The translations under genes were made by a program, and so were the position numbers. 64,000 bases of DNA from Rhodopirellula bahusiensis (lineage in GTDB: Bacteria > Planctomycetota > Planctomycetia > Pirellulales > Pirellulaceae). Shown one piece after another: positions 27,293-36,709 of this stretch. Under the pieces are notes generated by a model. It was not told where the DNA came from and ran no database searches. It worked only from the letters and a program-made list of their open reading frames with translations. The stretch is taken from NCBI RefSeq assembly GCF_002727185.1, contig NZ_NIZW01000015.1:1-64000 (forward strand). Reading direction: 5' to 3'. Position 1 is the first letter of the stretch, and each line of letters begins with the position of its first letter.

Positions 27293-27961
27293 GGTCACCT
27301 CTCCCCCAACTTTGGAGGTCGAGCAGTTTTCTGATACCGCTTTTCGGCAGATTTTTACACGGCGCACCTCTCCCGAAACGAAGTTTGGGGAGAGGTCGAG
27401 TGACGCCGTTCAGGCGTACGCGAGGGTGAGGGCCGAACATGGGAAAGGGCGCGCACTACCCTCCCCGGAATTCTCGCTGAACGCTCGCATTCCGACCCTC
27501 CCCAACTGCGTTCAGGAGGGTGATTTCAACCTTGCGAGCACGGCACTTCAAAACTGCACGACCTCTTTGTTGGGGGAGAGCTCGATCGGAGCGTTCAGCG
27601 AAGTTCGGGTGAGGGGGCCAACGCTCCAAAGTCCCAAGCAACTCCCAAATTCCACTCGACCGCTCAAACAAGAAACCGAGAAGTGATGACCTGACTCCCA
27701 CGAGTCTCAATATCGGCACGCAATCAACAACGCCGCACCCCAGTCACGACACCTCAACGACCGATAGAACCGTCACAAATCCCCATCCAAAGTGGCATCG
27801 ACTTCCAGCCTGCAAGAGAGCACATACTTGAAGCAGGGGGAACACAAGCTGGAAGCTCATACCACTTGGAGCGATCCCCACCGAGTGCCCCTAATTTGGT
27901 CTACAATGACGCCGAGCCCGCTCCACAGTCGGCTCCGACAATCACTTCTTTGCTTGACTTC
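27293..27961. other. 669-bp divergent gap holding repeat A
   Basis: Contains repeat A (27365-27566) and, before it, a shorter CACCTCTCCC...AGGTCGAG block (27297-27332) resembling the repeat's own left end. After 27567 are fragments such as GTTCGGGTGAGGGGG that look like decayed repeat. From about 27650 to 27961 I see no gene or hairpin; the sulfatase promoter should lie here. Confidence 0.5.
27365..27566 (+). repeat. Dispersed ~200-bp repeat, copy A
   Basis: About 201 bp, nearly identical to the reverse complement of 38163-38363 (about ten differences by eye). It begins ACCTCTCCC and ends ACGACCTCT. It contains paired CCCTCC/GGAGGG blocks that could form hairpins. An open frame runs through both copies with nearly the same translation, but it is embedded in repeat and has no recognisable domain. 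Confidence 0.9.
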
Positions 27962-29533
27962 ATGTGTCGTCGAATGCTGCGATCTCCCCTGACTTTTTCA
28001 CCGCACTCGCGTGCTCCCTTCAAACTTGTGGCATCAGCTCTGTTGCTGCTCGCAACGATCGCCTCTTCAGCGAACCTGTCGGCGCAGGCGGGAGAAGAAG
28101 CATCACCGTCTCGTCCCAACGTTCTATTGTTCTTGGTCGATGACTTGGGTTGGGCGGACCTAGGGTGCTACGGCAGCACCTACCACGAGACCCCGCAGAT
28201 CGATGCGTTGGCCGAATCGGGAACTCGATTCACCAACGCTTACGCCGCCTGCCCCGTGTGCTCACCCACGCGAGCGAGCATCCTGACCGGACGTCACCCA
28301 GTTCGTGTGGATGTCACCGACTGGATCCCGGGCATGTCGACCGACCGAGCCCAGAACCCTCGTTTCCAACACGTCGACGACCGAGACAACCTGGCTTTGG
28401 ACGAAGTCACGCTCGCTGAACACCTGCGAGACGCCGCCGACTACCAAACATTCTTCCTTGGCAAATGGCACCTTGGCGATATCGGGCACCTGCCCACTGA
28501 CCAAGGGTTCCAAATCAACATCGGAGGCGGTCACAAAGGTTCGCCACCGGGCGGTTATTACTCGCCATGGAAGAACCCGTATTTGAAAGCCAAACAAGAC
28601 GGCGAATACTTGACGACGCGTCTGACGGACGAAGCCGTTTCATTGGTCGACTCTGCATCCCGTGAAGACAAACCATTCTTCATGATGATGAGCTACTACA
28701 ACGTTCATTCGCCCATCACTCCCGACAAACGAACGATCGATCACTTCCAAGAGAAACAATCGAACACGCCGAAACTCCAAGGCGACACGCCAACGATTAA
28801 CGAACGAGATGCTGTCACGCGAGGCCGGCAGGATAACCCGGCTTACGCGTCAATGGTGAAAGCCGTCGACACCAGTGTCGGTCGTATCTTAAAAGCGTTG
28901 AAGGAGCATGGTGTCGATGACAACACACTGGTCGTGTTCTTCTCCGACAACGGCGGTCTGTCGACGCTTCGCAAGTTTGGGCCAACCTGCAATTCGCCCC
29001 TGCGAGCTGGCAAGGGTTGGTTGTACGAAGGCGGAATTCGCGAACCATTGCTGGTCCGTCTGCCGAAATCGATGTCAGCGACCGCAACCGCCAAGGCAAG
29101 TTCGCTTCAACCAAAGGTCGTCGACACGATCGCGTGCAGCACCGATTTGTTTCCAACCATCCTCGATGTGGTCGGGTTGCCACTTCAAGCTGAGTTGCAT
29201 GCGGACGGAACAAGCTTGCTACCCACGATCGATGGCGAAGCAGCCGCTGCTGACGCCTCACCTCGTGACTTGCACTGGCACTACCCACACTACCATGGTT
29301 CGCTTTGGCGTCCTGGTGCCGCGATTCGGCGTGGCGACTACAAATTGATCGAGTTCTACGAAACTGACACCGCAGAACTGTATGATCTATCGGTCGACAT
29401 CGGCGAAACCAACGACCTGTCGAAAACCGAGCCCGAACGTTTCGCTGAACTGCGTGACGCACTTCGCAAATGGCAAACTGACATGGGAGCCAAAATGCCG
29501 GTTCCCAATCCGAACTTCCACTCTTCGAACTGA
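27962..29533 (+). CDS. Arylsulfatase-family sulfatase
   Basis: 523 residues from the ATG at 27962; a second ATG is at 27974. A basic N-region and hydrophobic core ([22 protein letters not shown]) give export. The metal-binding start is [19 protein letters not shown]. The formylglycine signature C-S-P-T-R is at residues 100-104, with Cys100 the residue converted by a formylglycine-generating enzyme. Later blocks [19 protein letters not shown] and the C-terminal metal and substrate residues ([24 protein letters not shown] region) complete a type I sulfatase. Planctomycetes carry many of these, probably to desulfate algal polysaccharides. The moxR gene starts 11 nt after its stop. Confidence 0.93.
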   Translation: MCRRMLRSPLTFSPHSRAPFKLVASALLLLATIASSANLSAQAGEEASPSRPNVLLFLVDDLGWADLGCYGSTYHETPQIDALAESGTRFTNAYAACPVCSPTRASILTGRHPVRVDVTDWIPGMSTDRAQNPRFQHVDDRDNLALDEVTLAEHLRDAADYQTFFLGKWHLGDIGHLPTDQGFQINIGGGHKGSPPGGYYSPWKNPYLKAKQDGEYLTTRLTDEAVSLVDSASREDKPFFMMMSYYNVHSPITPDKRTIDHFQEKQSNTPKLQGDTPTINERDAVTRGRQDNPAYASMVKAVDTSVGRILKALKEHGVDDNTLVVFFSDNGGLSTLRKFGPTCNSPLRAGKGWLYEGGIREPLLVRLPKSMSATATAKASSLQPKVVDTIACSTDLFPTILDVVGLPLQAELHADGTSLLPTIDGEAAAADASPRDLHWHYPHYHGSLWRPGAAIRRGDYKLIEFYETDTAELYDLSVDIGETNDLSKTEPERFAELRDALRKWQTDMGAKMPVPNPNFHSSN

Positions 29534-29544
29534 CACAAAAGCTT

Positions 29545-30549
29545 ATGAGCACCACCGTCGATGCGATGCGAGCCGACGCGGAACAATTTCGCCAGCGATA
29601 CGTCGCGATCCGTGAAATGATCGGACGCGTGATCGTGGGTCACGATGACATCGTCAGCGGAGTTTTGACGTCGATGCTTTGCGGCGGTCACTGCTTGCTC
29701 GAAGGCGTTCCGGGACTCGGCAAAACCATGCTGGTCCGGACCTTGGCTGAGGTGCTGGACCTGCAGTTCAATCGAATTCAGTTCACGCCCGACCTCATGC
29801 CCGCCGACATCCTGGGCACCAACATGGTCGTGGAAGACGAATCCGGCCGGCGCAAATTTGAGTTTCAAAAGGGCCCGGTCTTCACCCAAATTCTGCTCGC
29901 CGACGAAATCAACCGAGCAACCCCGAAGACACAGTCGGCGATGTTGGAAACGATGCAAGAAGGCACCGTGACCGCGGGCGGCCATCGCTACACGCTCGAC
30001 CAACCGTTTTTTGTCTTGGCCACACAAAACCCGATTGAGCAAGAAGGCACCTACCCGTTGCCGGAAGCTCAGATGGACCGGTTCCTGTTCAAGCTGGTGG
30101 TTGGCTACAGCAACCGAGACGAACTGGCGACGATCGTCGACCGAACCACGCGAGGCGAGCGTCCAGAGATCGAAAAGGTCATGGACGGCGAAGAAATCCA
30201 GCGTTGGCAGAAATTGGTTCGCGAAGTCATTTTGGCCCCGCACGTCCAGGATTACCTGGTGCGTCTGACCATGGCGACTCACCCCGACGGCCCATACAGC
30301 GTGCCGATCACCAACGAATACGTTCGCTGGGGCAGCAGCCCGCGTGGTGCCCAAACCCTTGCTTTGACCGCGAAAGTGCAGGCTTTGTTGGACGGTCGCT
30401 TCAATGTTTCCTTCGAAGACATCCGCCGTATGTTCTTGCCGGCGATGCGTCACCGCGTGCTGCTGAACTTCGAAGCCCAAGCCGAGGGCATCGACACCGA
30501 CCACGTTTTGCTGGAGATTCTAGAGAAGGTTCCAGAGAAGGGCGATTGA
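29545..30549 (+). CDS. MoxR-family AAA+ ATPase
   Basis: 334 residues, ATG start. Walker A GVPGLGKT at residues 54-61, Walker B LLADEINRATPKTQSAML, sensor-1 ATQNPIEQEGTYPLPEAQMDRF, and a C-terminal lid with SPRGAQTL. MoxR ATPases act as chaperones that mature or insert metal centres in partner proteins, commonly encoded with a DUF58 and VWA-domain protein. No DUF58 or VWA gene follows here. Its neighbours are a sulfatase 11 nt upstream and a zinc-ribbon protein 73 nt downstream, so the partner is unknown or elsewhere. Confidence 0.93.
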   Translation: MSTTVDAMRADAEQFRQRYVAIREMIGRVIVGHDDIVSGVLTSMLCGGHCLLEGVPGLGKTMLVRTLAEVLDLQFNRIQFTPDLMPADILGTNMVVEDESGRRKFEFQKGPVFTQILLADEINRATPKTQSAMLETMQEGTVTAGGHRYTLDQPFFVLATQNPIEQEGTYPLPEAQMDRFLFKLVVGYSNRDELATIVDRTTRGERPEIEKVMDGEEIQRWQKLVREVILAPHVQDYLVRLTMATHPDGPYSVPITNEYVRWGSSPRGAQTLALTAKVQALLDGRFNVSFEDIRRMFLPAMRHRVLLNFEAQAEGIDTDHVLLEILEKVPEKGD

Positions 30550-30622
30550 TCGGCACTCGCATCCGCCCCACAATCTCGCCCCCTCTTTTCAGTTCCATTC
30601 TCCAGCTCCCGCATTCTGCCTG

Positions 30623-31339
30623 ATGGCTTCGCCCTCCACGACTAAATTTTCTGGCGTTCTTTTGCGAACGTTGCACAACACGCTGCAACAACGCACCGAT
30701 TTGGAAGGCCAACTGCGTCGCGGCCCGCTTCAAATCAAAGCCGTTCAGTCGATGGTCGACGAGGCTCAAGCGAATGTGGATGCGGCGGCGGAAACGCTGA
30801 AGAAGACCCGCATGACAGCGGACGAAAAGCAACTGCAATTGCAGACCCGCGAAGCTCATGTGAAGAACCTGCAGGGCAAGCTGAACACAGCCGCCTCAAA
30901 CAAAGAGTTCTCGCTGCTGAAGGACCAAATCGCCGCGGACGAACAAGCCAACAGTGTTCAAAGCGACGAAATCCTGGAAGTGCTGGAACGAATCGACACT
31001 TGCGAAGTGGAGCTCGGCCGAGCCCAAAAGAAACTCGAGCAAGCCCAGGATGACCAAACCAAACGAGTGAATGAGATCGAAGCTCGGCTCGATCAAGTTC
31101 GCCAGGATCTTGCTCGCATCAACGAGCAGTTGGCGACTCACGAAGCCGACATCCCCGCCGCCGTGAAGGCTGACTACCGCCGACTGGTCGACGCCCGCGG
31201 GGACGAAGCCATGGCCGCCATCGAACAGGATTCCTGCGGCGGTTGCTACCAAACACTGACCACACAGGTCCTCAACCAAGTGATGCTGTCAACGCTGACA
31301 CATTGCCCCAATTGCAACGCATTCCTGTACCAGGCCTGA
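30623..31339 (+). CDS. Coiled-coil protein with C-terminal zinc ribbon
   Basis: 238 residues, ATG start. Most of the protein (residues about 20-185) is one long antiparallel-type coiled coil, rich in Glu, Gln, Lys and Ala. The C-terminus carries two Cys pairs, CGGC (Cys205, Cys208) and CPNC (Cys228, Cys231), a zinc ribbon. This layout is that of the widespread C4-type zinc-ribbon family (CT398/HP0958-like), whose members link RNA-polymerase or flagellar/type III functions in some bacteria. The role here is not known. Its stop overlaps the coaE start by one base. Confidence 0.85.
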   Translation: MASPSTTKFSGVLLRTLHNTLQQRTDLEGQLRRGPLQIKAVQSMVDEAQANVDAAAETLKKTRMTADEKQLQLQTREAHVKNLQGKLNTAASNKEFSLLKDQIAADEQANSVQSDEILEVLERIDTCEVELGRAQKKLEQAQDDQTKRVNEIEARLDQVRQDLARINEQLATHEADIPAAVKADYRRLVDARGDEAMAAIEQDSCGGCYQTLTTQVLNQVMLSTLTHCPNCNAFLYQA

Positions 31340-31986
31340 TGTCCGAAGGGTCAATCAACGACTCGCAACCGGCGTCCTCCACGCCCATCATCGGCATCAT
31401 CGGTCCGCCTTGCAGCGGCAAATCCACCGTCGCTCGTCACCTGGAATCGCTGGGCGGCGTCTGGCTGAACGCGGACGAGATCGCGAAAAGCCAACTTGAT
31501 GAACCGGACGTCATCGCCGAACTGAAGTCGCTGCTTGGTGATTCAATTCAATTGTCAGACGGTTCCCTGTCACGCTCGCGATTGGCGGATTTGGTTTTCG
31601 GCGAGGATGAAAACTCGCTCGCACGACTTCGACAACTGGAAAGCGTGCTTCATCCGCGAACAAGAAAGATTCTGGAAGCTCGCATCGCGGACGCGAAATC
31701 GGATCAGCAACCCTTTGTGATTTTGGATGTTCCGCTCCTTCTGGAAAGCGGCTACCGCGACACCTGTGACGAAGTGTGGTGCCTGCAGGTCGATCCGGCC
31801 CGACACGAAGAATTGCTTCGCTCCCGCGGTTGGGACACGGACGAACTCGAACGACGGAGCTCTCGGCAGTGGTCCTGGGAACGCAAGCGTTCCGCCAGCA
31901 CTCGCGTGATTCCGAACAACGGGACCGAGGATGACCTGCATCGATTCGTCGAATCACAACTGGACTCCGTGCTGCGATCCGAGTGA
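31339..31986 (+). CDS. coaE: Dephospho-CoA kinase
   Basis: 215 residues from the ATG at 31339, which shares a base with the upstream TGA. Adds phosphate to the 3'-OH of dephospho-CoA, the last step of coenzyme A synthesis, in the cytosol. P-loop GPPCSGKS at residues 22-29, then LGGVWLNADEIAKSQL (substrate-binding Asp), LDVPLLLESGY and QWSWERKRSAS lid and base-binding parts. About 15 unconserved residues precede the P-loop fold, so the protein is slightly longer than E. coli CoaE (206). Possible operon with the zinc-ribbon gene. Confidence 0.9.
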   Translation: MSEGSINDSQPASSTPIIGIIGPPCSGKSTVARHLESLGGVWLNADEIAKSQLDEPDVIAELKSLLGDSIQLSDGSLSRSRLADLVFGEDENSLARLRQLESVLHPRTRKILEARIADAKSDQQPFVILDVPLLLESGYRDTCDEVWCLQVDPARHEELLRSRGWDTDELERRSSRQWSWERKRSASTRVIPNNGTEDDLHRFVESQLDSVLRSE

Positions 31987-32454
31987 GCGAATCCGGCAAG
32001 AAGGGCTTGCCCAATCCGCCCACTCGAAATCTCTCCCACGGATTTCATAATCGGAGCGATTCAACTTTCGCCCCCCCACGATTTGCCAACTGTCAAAATG
32101 GCGAGTCGCGACTTGCTTCTCAGACCACAACGAACTGCCTCGCACCGTTATTCAACCACAGCGACGACGCCACCAACATTAAGCAGCTTCAAGCCGGCTG
32201 GCTCAATAGATTCAGGGCGCGATTCGCGGGCGTTTCTGAGCGATCCACACCAATCGCGTCCGATTCAAATTCGGCGGTTATTTGCTAAGCTTCTCAAATC
32301 CAAGCCCGGCTCTGGTTCTGGCGTTTTGCGTGCGACTGTCGTCAATCGTGGTTCGTTTGAGATCGAGACATTCCGCGATCAAAAGCAGTAGCACTGTTTG
32401 GTCGCGAGGCTTGGACTTGCCGACCACATCCATGTTCGAACCGGAGAACTCCTC
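31987..32454. promoter_or_regulatory. 468-bp gap upstream of the large enzyme gene
   Basis: No gene, repeat or strong hairpin seen. It must contain the promoter of the 1177-residue gene. A Shine-Dalgarno-like GGAG (32443-32446) lies 8 nt before its ATG. Confidence 0.4.
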
Positions 32455-35400
32455 ATGGCCCTGCTGCGAGAACCCACAGAACTTCAACGTGCTTTGAGCT
32501 GGGACCGCATGGTTGCGGCTACTCCGGAACAACGGCAACGCCTGCAAAACTATCTCTCGTTTCAATTGGCACTCGCCGGTTTGATGCCCCCCGGCGAAGA
32601 GGACCAAGAGCGTCCCGACGCCGCGTTCCCTCGCGAAATGCTGGACAGCTTTCGCGAACGCAACGCGATTCTTCGCCAACACCAACCACCAATCGATCAA
32701 CGCATCGAATCGTTCTTGGCGACCTACTTTGCTGACGAAGTCGGCGACGAACCGTTGACGCTTCCAACCCGTTCGTTGAACCTCGACCGTCACGGAATGG
32801 CTCGCGAATTGAGTTTGCCACTCGGCGGCAACAAGTTCGAGAACGACCAAGTCCATTCGTATCGCTGCTTCAACGGTGTGTTGAACAACCCGCGAGCCGA
32901 CCGTCGCACCACAGCGGGAACGTTCCACGTCGTCGAAGGTGGACTGTCGATCCCCGGCGACAAACGAGTCGTTCCCAAGAATGTGTTCGTCAACCTGTTC
33001 CGCGCCGCGATGCAGCCCCCCGCCGCGGACATGGAATTGCCCTACACGCACAACTCGCCACACCCGGCTGAATCGTGGGTGTCGCTGATGTTGCGTCCCT
33101 TGGTCGCTCCCGGTGTCGCCGGTTACTGCGAGTCGAAGTCGATGGAAACTCGCTTCTTCGTTCCCGGCAACTACGTCAGCAACCTGGACTTTGTCGAATC
33201 GATCTTTGGCAACGCGGGTGATCCGCTGATCGCCGCTTGCGACGCTGGTTTGGACGCCAAGCACTGGAGTGGTCACACCGGATGCGTGATCCTCGCAACG
33301 CACCTGACTCAGCTGACGAAGAAAGAACTCGGCCTGCCTCACTACGACGATGCAACCGAGCGTCAACGTCACGACCGCATGTGCTGGCAAGACGAAACGG
33401 AACGCTACAACGATGGTGGCGCGTTCAAGATCACGTGCCGCAACAGCGACGGTGTGATCGTGACTCTGATCGCAGACAACTACTACGGTTACTGCAAAAA
33501 AGAAGTCAAAACCCAACTCAGCTACGCTGCCAACTTGATGGGCAACGCGGAGGAAGAACACTCGGGCGGAGCGATCGCATTTGCTTCTTACTCGTTGGGT
33601 GACGAGTTCCAAGTCAACAGCCGTTTGTACAACGGACAAACGTTTGCCGACGTCGCGAAACTTTACAGCGATTTCATCGACGTCCAGCCGGAAGGTTACG
33701 GCATCGATCGCATTCACCCGAGTGTGATCTACATCCCAGAAGACGCCCTGGCGACACTTCACGAACGCTGCATTCGCTGGACCGATTCGGCCGGCAAAGA
33801 ACAATCGATTCCGCTGTCGCCAGACGAAATTTACATCGCCCCGAGCGGTTACAAGATCCAACTTCAAAAACACCCGTCGGCACCCAGCTGGCGTTTGGTC
33901 GGCACTGTTGGCGAAGGTGTCTTCTGCCACAAACCTTGCACGGTCAGTGGTGGCGGCAAAAGCGAGATCAGCAAGAGCCTTCGCGATTACATGCTGTATG
34001 GTCCGATCTTTGTCAAAGACCATGACGTCGATTTCCAATTGGTCGACGACATCTTTTCTAAAGACTACGGCACTCGTTGGTCGGATTCGTACACCGGACG
34101 GACCGACTACACCGAACGCCCCAGCCGCAAAGTGCTCGATTCCAATCGTTCGCTTGGTAGCGTGATCAAGTTGCTGACTCCCAGCCCCGAGTACAACGAC
34201 GATTACAATGCTTGGCTGAAGAGCATTCCGGAGCACGTTTACGCTCTCGCGTTGATCATCAAACGCTTCGCCGCACCAGGCATGGACGACGATTGGCGTG
34301 AGTCCTTCGGCGTCGACATCGTCAATGGATCGCCTGGACACGAGCTGAAAATCGGCAGCCGACCTTTGGTGGGAACCTATTTGCGAGTGGGTCTTGAGAA
34401 TTCGCAGTGGCGAACCTTCAAGCTGCGGCAAGACTTCATCGCGTCGTCCAAGGTTCAACGCGAAGACGATATCTCCGCCAGCATCGTTGTGCCTGCGGGC
34501 AGCATCGGCGACGTCGGATCGGCCGTCGCAGAAGCCTCGAGTTACAAGTTCGTTGAAAACTGCGAATACCGATTGTTCCAACGTCCTGACGATGCCGTTC
34601 ATCGCGGATTGGACAAACAAACTGAATCCGACTTGGCCGCGCCGGGCAACTTCATCAGTAACTTTGAACCGCTGACCAGCGAACAAGCTCGCGACATCAT
34701 GCGAGACGCGATCGAGTTCGACAAATTCACTGGTCCGATGGAAGACGTGCTGGAAACCGCTGCCAACTCGGTGGATGGTTATGTCGTCAGCACCGCCAAT
34801 CCACGATTGGTGGATGGCAAACCGACCAAGAACCCTCGCTACTTGCAAGATCGTCCGGACATGGCGTCGCCGCGCGAAACCTACGTGGCGATGCGAGGCA
34901 TTCAGTTGCACCGCAAACTAGCGACGGACGACGCGGTCCTGACTCCGGTTGGTGCGGTGCTGTCCGGTCGTCGCAACAATCCACCAGACGCCGAAGCCGG
35001 CATTCGATCGCTGGCGGTTTACTCGCCACTTCACTACCAGGAACTTCCTGAGTTGGTGATGGATTACGTTTGCTCGCTGACCGGCAAAAGCCCCAGTACC
35101 ACGGGTGCGGGCAGCGAAGGTGCACTGACCAAGGGCCCCTTCAACGCATTGCATCCCGCGATCGACCTGAACGCTGTTATCGTGTCGATGATCCTGACCG
35201 ACTTGGGCGGCTTCAGCACTCCTGCCGGTCACGTCGGACCCAACTTGGAAGTCGGTCACGATATCTCCTTGTTGATTCCCGAAGTCTGGTGCCGCATGAC
35301 CGCGGAAGAACGCGATCCGCGCCGCATGATCGAAGACGGCATGCTGGAAAAGGTGGAAGACTTCGAAGAGGGCGGCAAAAAGATCCCCGCCAGCCGACTC

Positions 35401-35988
35401 GGTTATCGAATCACCGACAAGTTCGTCCGCACCTACTTGGCTCGCGTTTTCGACAACCCATCGAAAGTCTTCCCGGAACCAATCTTGCGACCTGAAAAAC
35501 AGGATCCCGAATCGTTCGCCGATGGCGTTCTGCAAATTTCAGAAGCCCAGGCTCGCGTCGCCCAGAACTACTTCGGTGACTCCGGTTACGAACTGGCCTG
35601 CCCACCGCTCCGCGCGGCACTGGACATCATGGTGCACGGCGAGCACAACGGCAAAACGATTGATGATCCCGAAGTGCGAGAGCTCTTTTCGCGAGAAACG
35701 TTGCTCAGCAGCGACTGGTATCGCCGTCGCCTGGACGCCAAGCAGCAACGCGACATCGCACACTGGAAATCGATGCAGCAACGGTTGCAGACGTTCATGG
35801 ACGATCCTTCCAACGTCGATGCGACGGAACGGTTGGACATGAAAGCTCAGTACGAATATGCGACCCAACAACGCCAACTGGCCGAGTCGGGAGACTATAT
35901 TGCTTCGTTGCAGGGAACTTTGGGCGTCGATCCGATGTCGCCGTCCCCAAATGACCCTGTGATGCTGGACCGGTTGGCCAGCGTCTAG
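32455..35988 (+). CDS. Large conserved protein, candidate PPi-type PEP carboxykinase
   Basis: 1177 residues from the ATG at 32455 with GGAG in front. No signal peptide, so cytosolic. Two regions recall PEP carboxykinase. NYYGYCKKEVKTQLSYAAN (from residue 342) resembles the GTP-PEPCK NxLLGKKCFALRIAS segment that binds PEP/OAA and metal through Tyr and Lys. SGGGKSE (498-504) sits where the PEPCK kinase loop SACGKTN would be. Pyrophosphate-dependent PEPCKs of Entamoeba and Propionibacterium are single chains of about 1150 residues with only remote similarity to GTP enzymes, which fits this length. That enzyme interconverts oxaloacetate plus PPi with PEP, phosphate and CO2. The match is by eye and not a formal hit. 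Confidence 0.55.
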   Translation: MALLREPTELQRALSWDRMVAATPEQRQRLQNYLSFQLALAGLMPPGEEDQERPDAAFPREMLDSFRERNAILRQHQPPIDQRIESFLATYFADEVGDEPLTLPTRSLNLDRHGMARELSLPLGGNKFENDQVHSYRCFNGVLNNPRADRRTTAGTFHVVEGGLSIPGDKRVVPKNVFVNLFRAAMQPPAADMELPYTHNSPHPAESWVSLMLRPLVAPGVAGYCESKSMETRFFVPGNYVSNLDFVESIFGNAGDPLIAACDAGLDAKHWSGHTGCVILATHLTQLTKKELGLPHYDDATERQRHDRMCWQDETERYNDGGAFKITCRNSDGVIVTLIADNYYGYCKKEVKTQLSYAANLMGNAEEEHSGGAIAFASYSLGDEFQVNSRLYNGQTFADVAKLYSDFIDVQPEGYGIDRIHPSVIYIPEDALATLHERCIRWTDSAGKEQSIPLSPDEIYIAPSGYKIQLQKHPSAPSWRLVGTVGEGVFCHKPCTVSGGGKSEISKSLRDYMLYGPIFVKDHDVDFQLVDDIFSKDYGTRWSDSYTGRTDYTERPSRKVLDSNRSLGSVIKLLTPSPEYNDDYNAWLKSIPEHVYALALIIKRFAAPGMDDDWRESFGVDIVNGSPGHELKIGSRPLVGTYLRVGLENSQWRTFKLRQDFIASSKVQREDDISASIVVPAGSIGDVGSAVAEASSYKFVENCEYRLFQRPDDAVHRGLDKQTESDLAAPGNFISNFEPLTSEQARDIMRDAIEFDKFTGPMEDVLETAANSVDGYVVSTANPRLVDGKPTKNPRYLQDRPDMASPRETYVAMRGIQLHRKLATDDAVLTPVGAVLSGRRNNPPDAEAGIRSLAVYSPLHYQELPELVMDYVCSLTGKSPSTTGAGSEGALTKGPFNALHPAIDLNAVIVSMILTDLGGFSTPAGHVGPNLEVGHDISLLIPEVWCRMTAEERDPRRMIEDGMLEKVEDFEEGGKKIPASRLGYRITDKFVRTYLARVFDNPSKVFPEPILRPEKQDPESFADGVLQISEAQARVAQNYFGDSGYELACPPLRAALDIMVHGEHNGKTIDDPEVRELFSRETLLSSDWYRRRLDAKQQRDIAHWKSMQQRLQTFMDDPSNVDATERLDMKAQYEYATQQRQLAESGDYIASLQGTLGVDPMSPSPNDPVMLDRLASV

Positions 35989-36016
35989 CCCGCCTTCCTA
36001 CCCGCTGAGCCAACAC

Positions 36017-36709
36017 ATGTTACGTCCCCACCTGTTGCTTCGATCTGCCGTCCTCACTCTCGTTTCCGCCCTCGCTATCCAGTCGATTGCAACGGCGGAA
36101 GATGCTCCAAAGAGCACGACGGCAGACGAAACGGGCTTCGTTTCTCTGTTTGACGGCGAATCACTCGAAGGCTGGAAAAAATCCACCGAAAACCCGGACA
36201 GCTGGAAAGTTGTCGACGGGATGCTCGTTTGCGAAGGCAAGCGATGCCACTTGTTCTACACCGGAGAATTGGCTCCGCTGAAGAACTTCCATTTCAAAGC
36301 CGACGTGAAATTGATGCCCGGCAGCAACGCTGGGATCTACTTTCATACGAAGTATCAAGAATCAGGCTGGCCAAAGTACGGCTACGAATGCCAAGTCAAC
36401 GTCAGCCACAAAGACCCCAAGAAGACCAGTTCGCTTTACGGGGTTGAGAACGTCGACGCCGCAACATTGGCGGCCAACGGAATTCGCGACAACGAATGGT
36501 ACACGCAAGAGATCATCGTTCGCGGAAAACACATCGAACTGAAAGTCAACGGAAAAACACTGGTGAATTTCACCGAACCGAGCGACCAGAACGCTTTTTC
36601 AGAAAGCTTCGAACGCCGGTTGGGCGAAGGCACGTTTGCCTTGCAAGCCCACGACCCAGATAGCAAAGCCTACTTCAAGAACCTGCGAGTCAAACCACTC
36701 GATGAGTAA
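36017..36709 (+). CDS. Secreted DUF1080 (3-keto-disaccharide hydrolase-type) protein
   Basis: 230 residues, ATG start. Signal peptide of about 27 residues (RSAVLTLVSALAIQSIATA). The body is a single DUF1080 domain: FVSLFDGESLEGWKKS, WKVVDGMLVCEG, FHFKADVKLMPGSNAGIYF, GYECQVN, and C-terminal NLRVKPL. The fold is a concanavalin-type beta-sandwich; some members hydrolyse 3-keto-glycosides, and the family is much expanded in planctomycetes. Activity of this one is unproven. Its last 8 bases overlap the start of purD, an unusual neighbour. Confidence 0.88.
   Translation: MLRPHLLLRSAVLTLVSALAIQSIATAEDAPKSTTADETGFVSLFDGESLEGWKKSTENPDSWKVVDGMLVCEGKRCHLFYTGELAPLKNFHFKADVKLMPGSNAGIYFHTKYQESGWPKYGYECQVNVSHKDPKKTSSLYGVENVDAATLAANGIRDNEWYTQEIIVRGKHIELKVNGKTLVNFTEPSDQNAFSESFERRLGEGTFALQAHDPDSKAYFKNLRVKPLDE

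Noticed and set aside
27261..27686. Reading frame conserved between repeat copies A and B
   Set aside because: Similar translations follow from near-identical repeat DNA; no start context or domain supports a protein.
32278..34911. 877-codon minus-strand frame over the large enzyme gene
   Set aside because: Antisense to a long gene with consistent family-like features; length arises from codon bias, with no recognisable domain.
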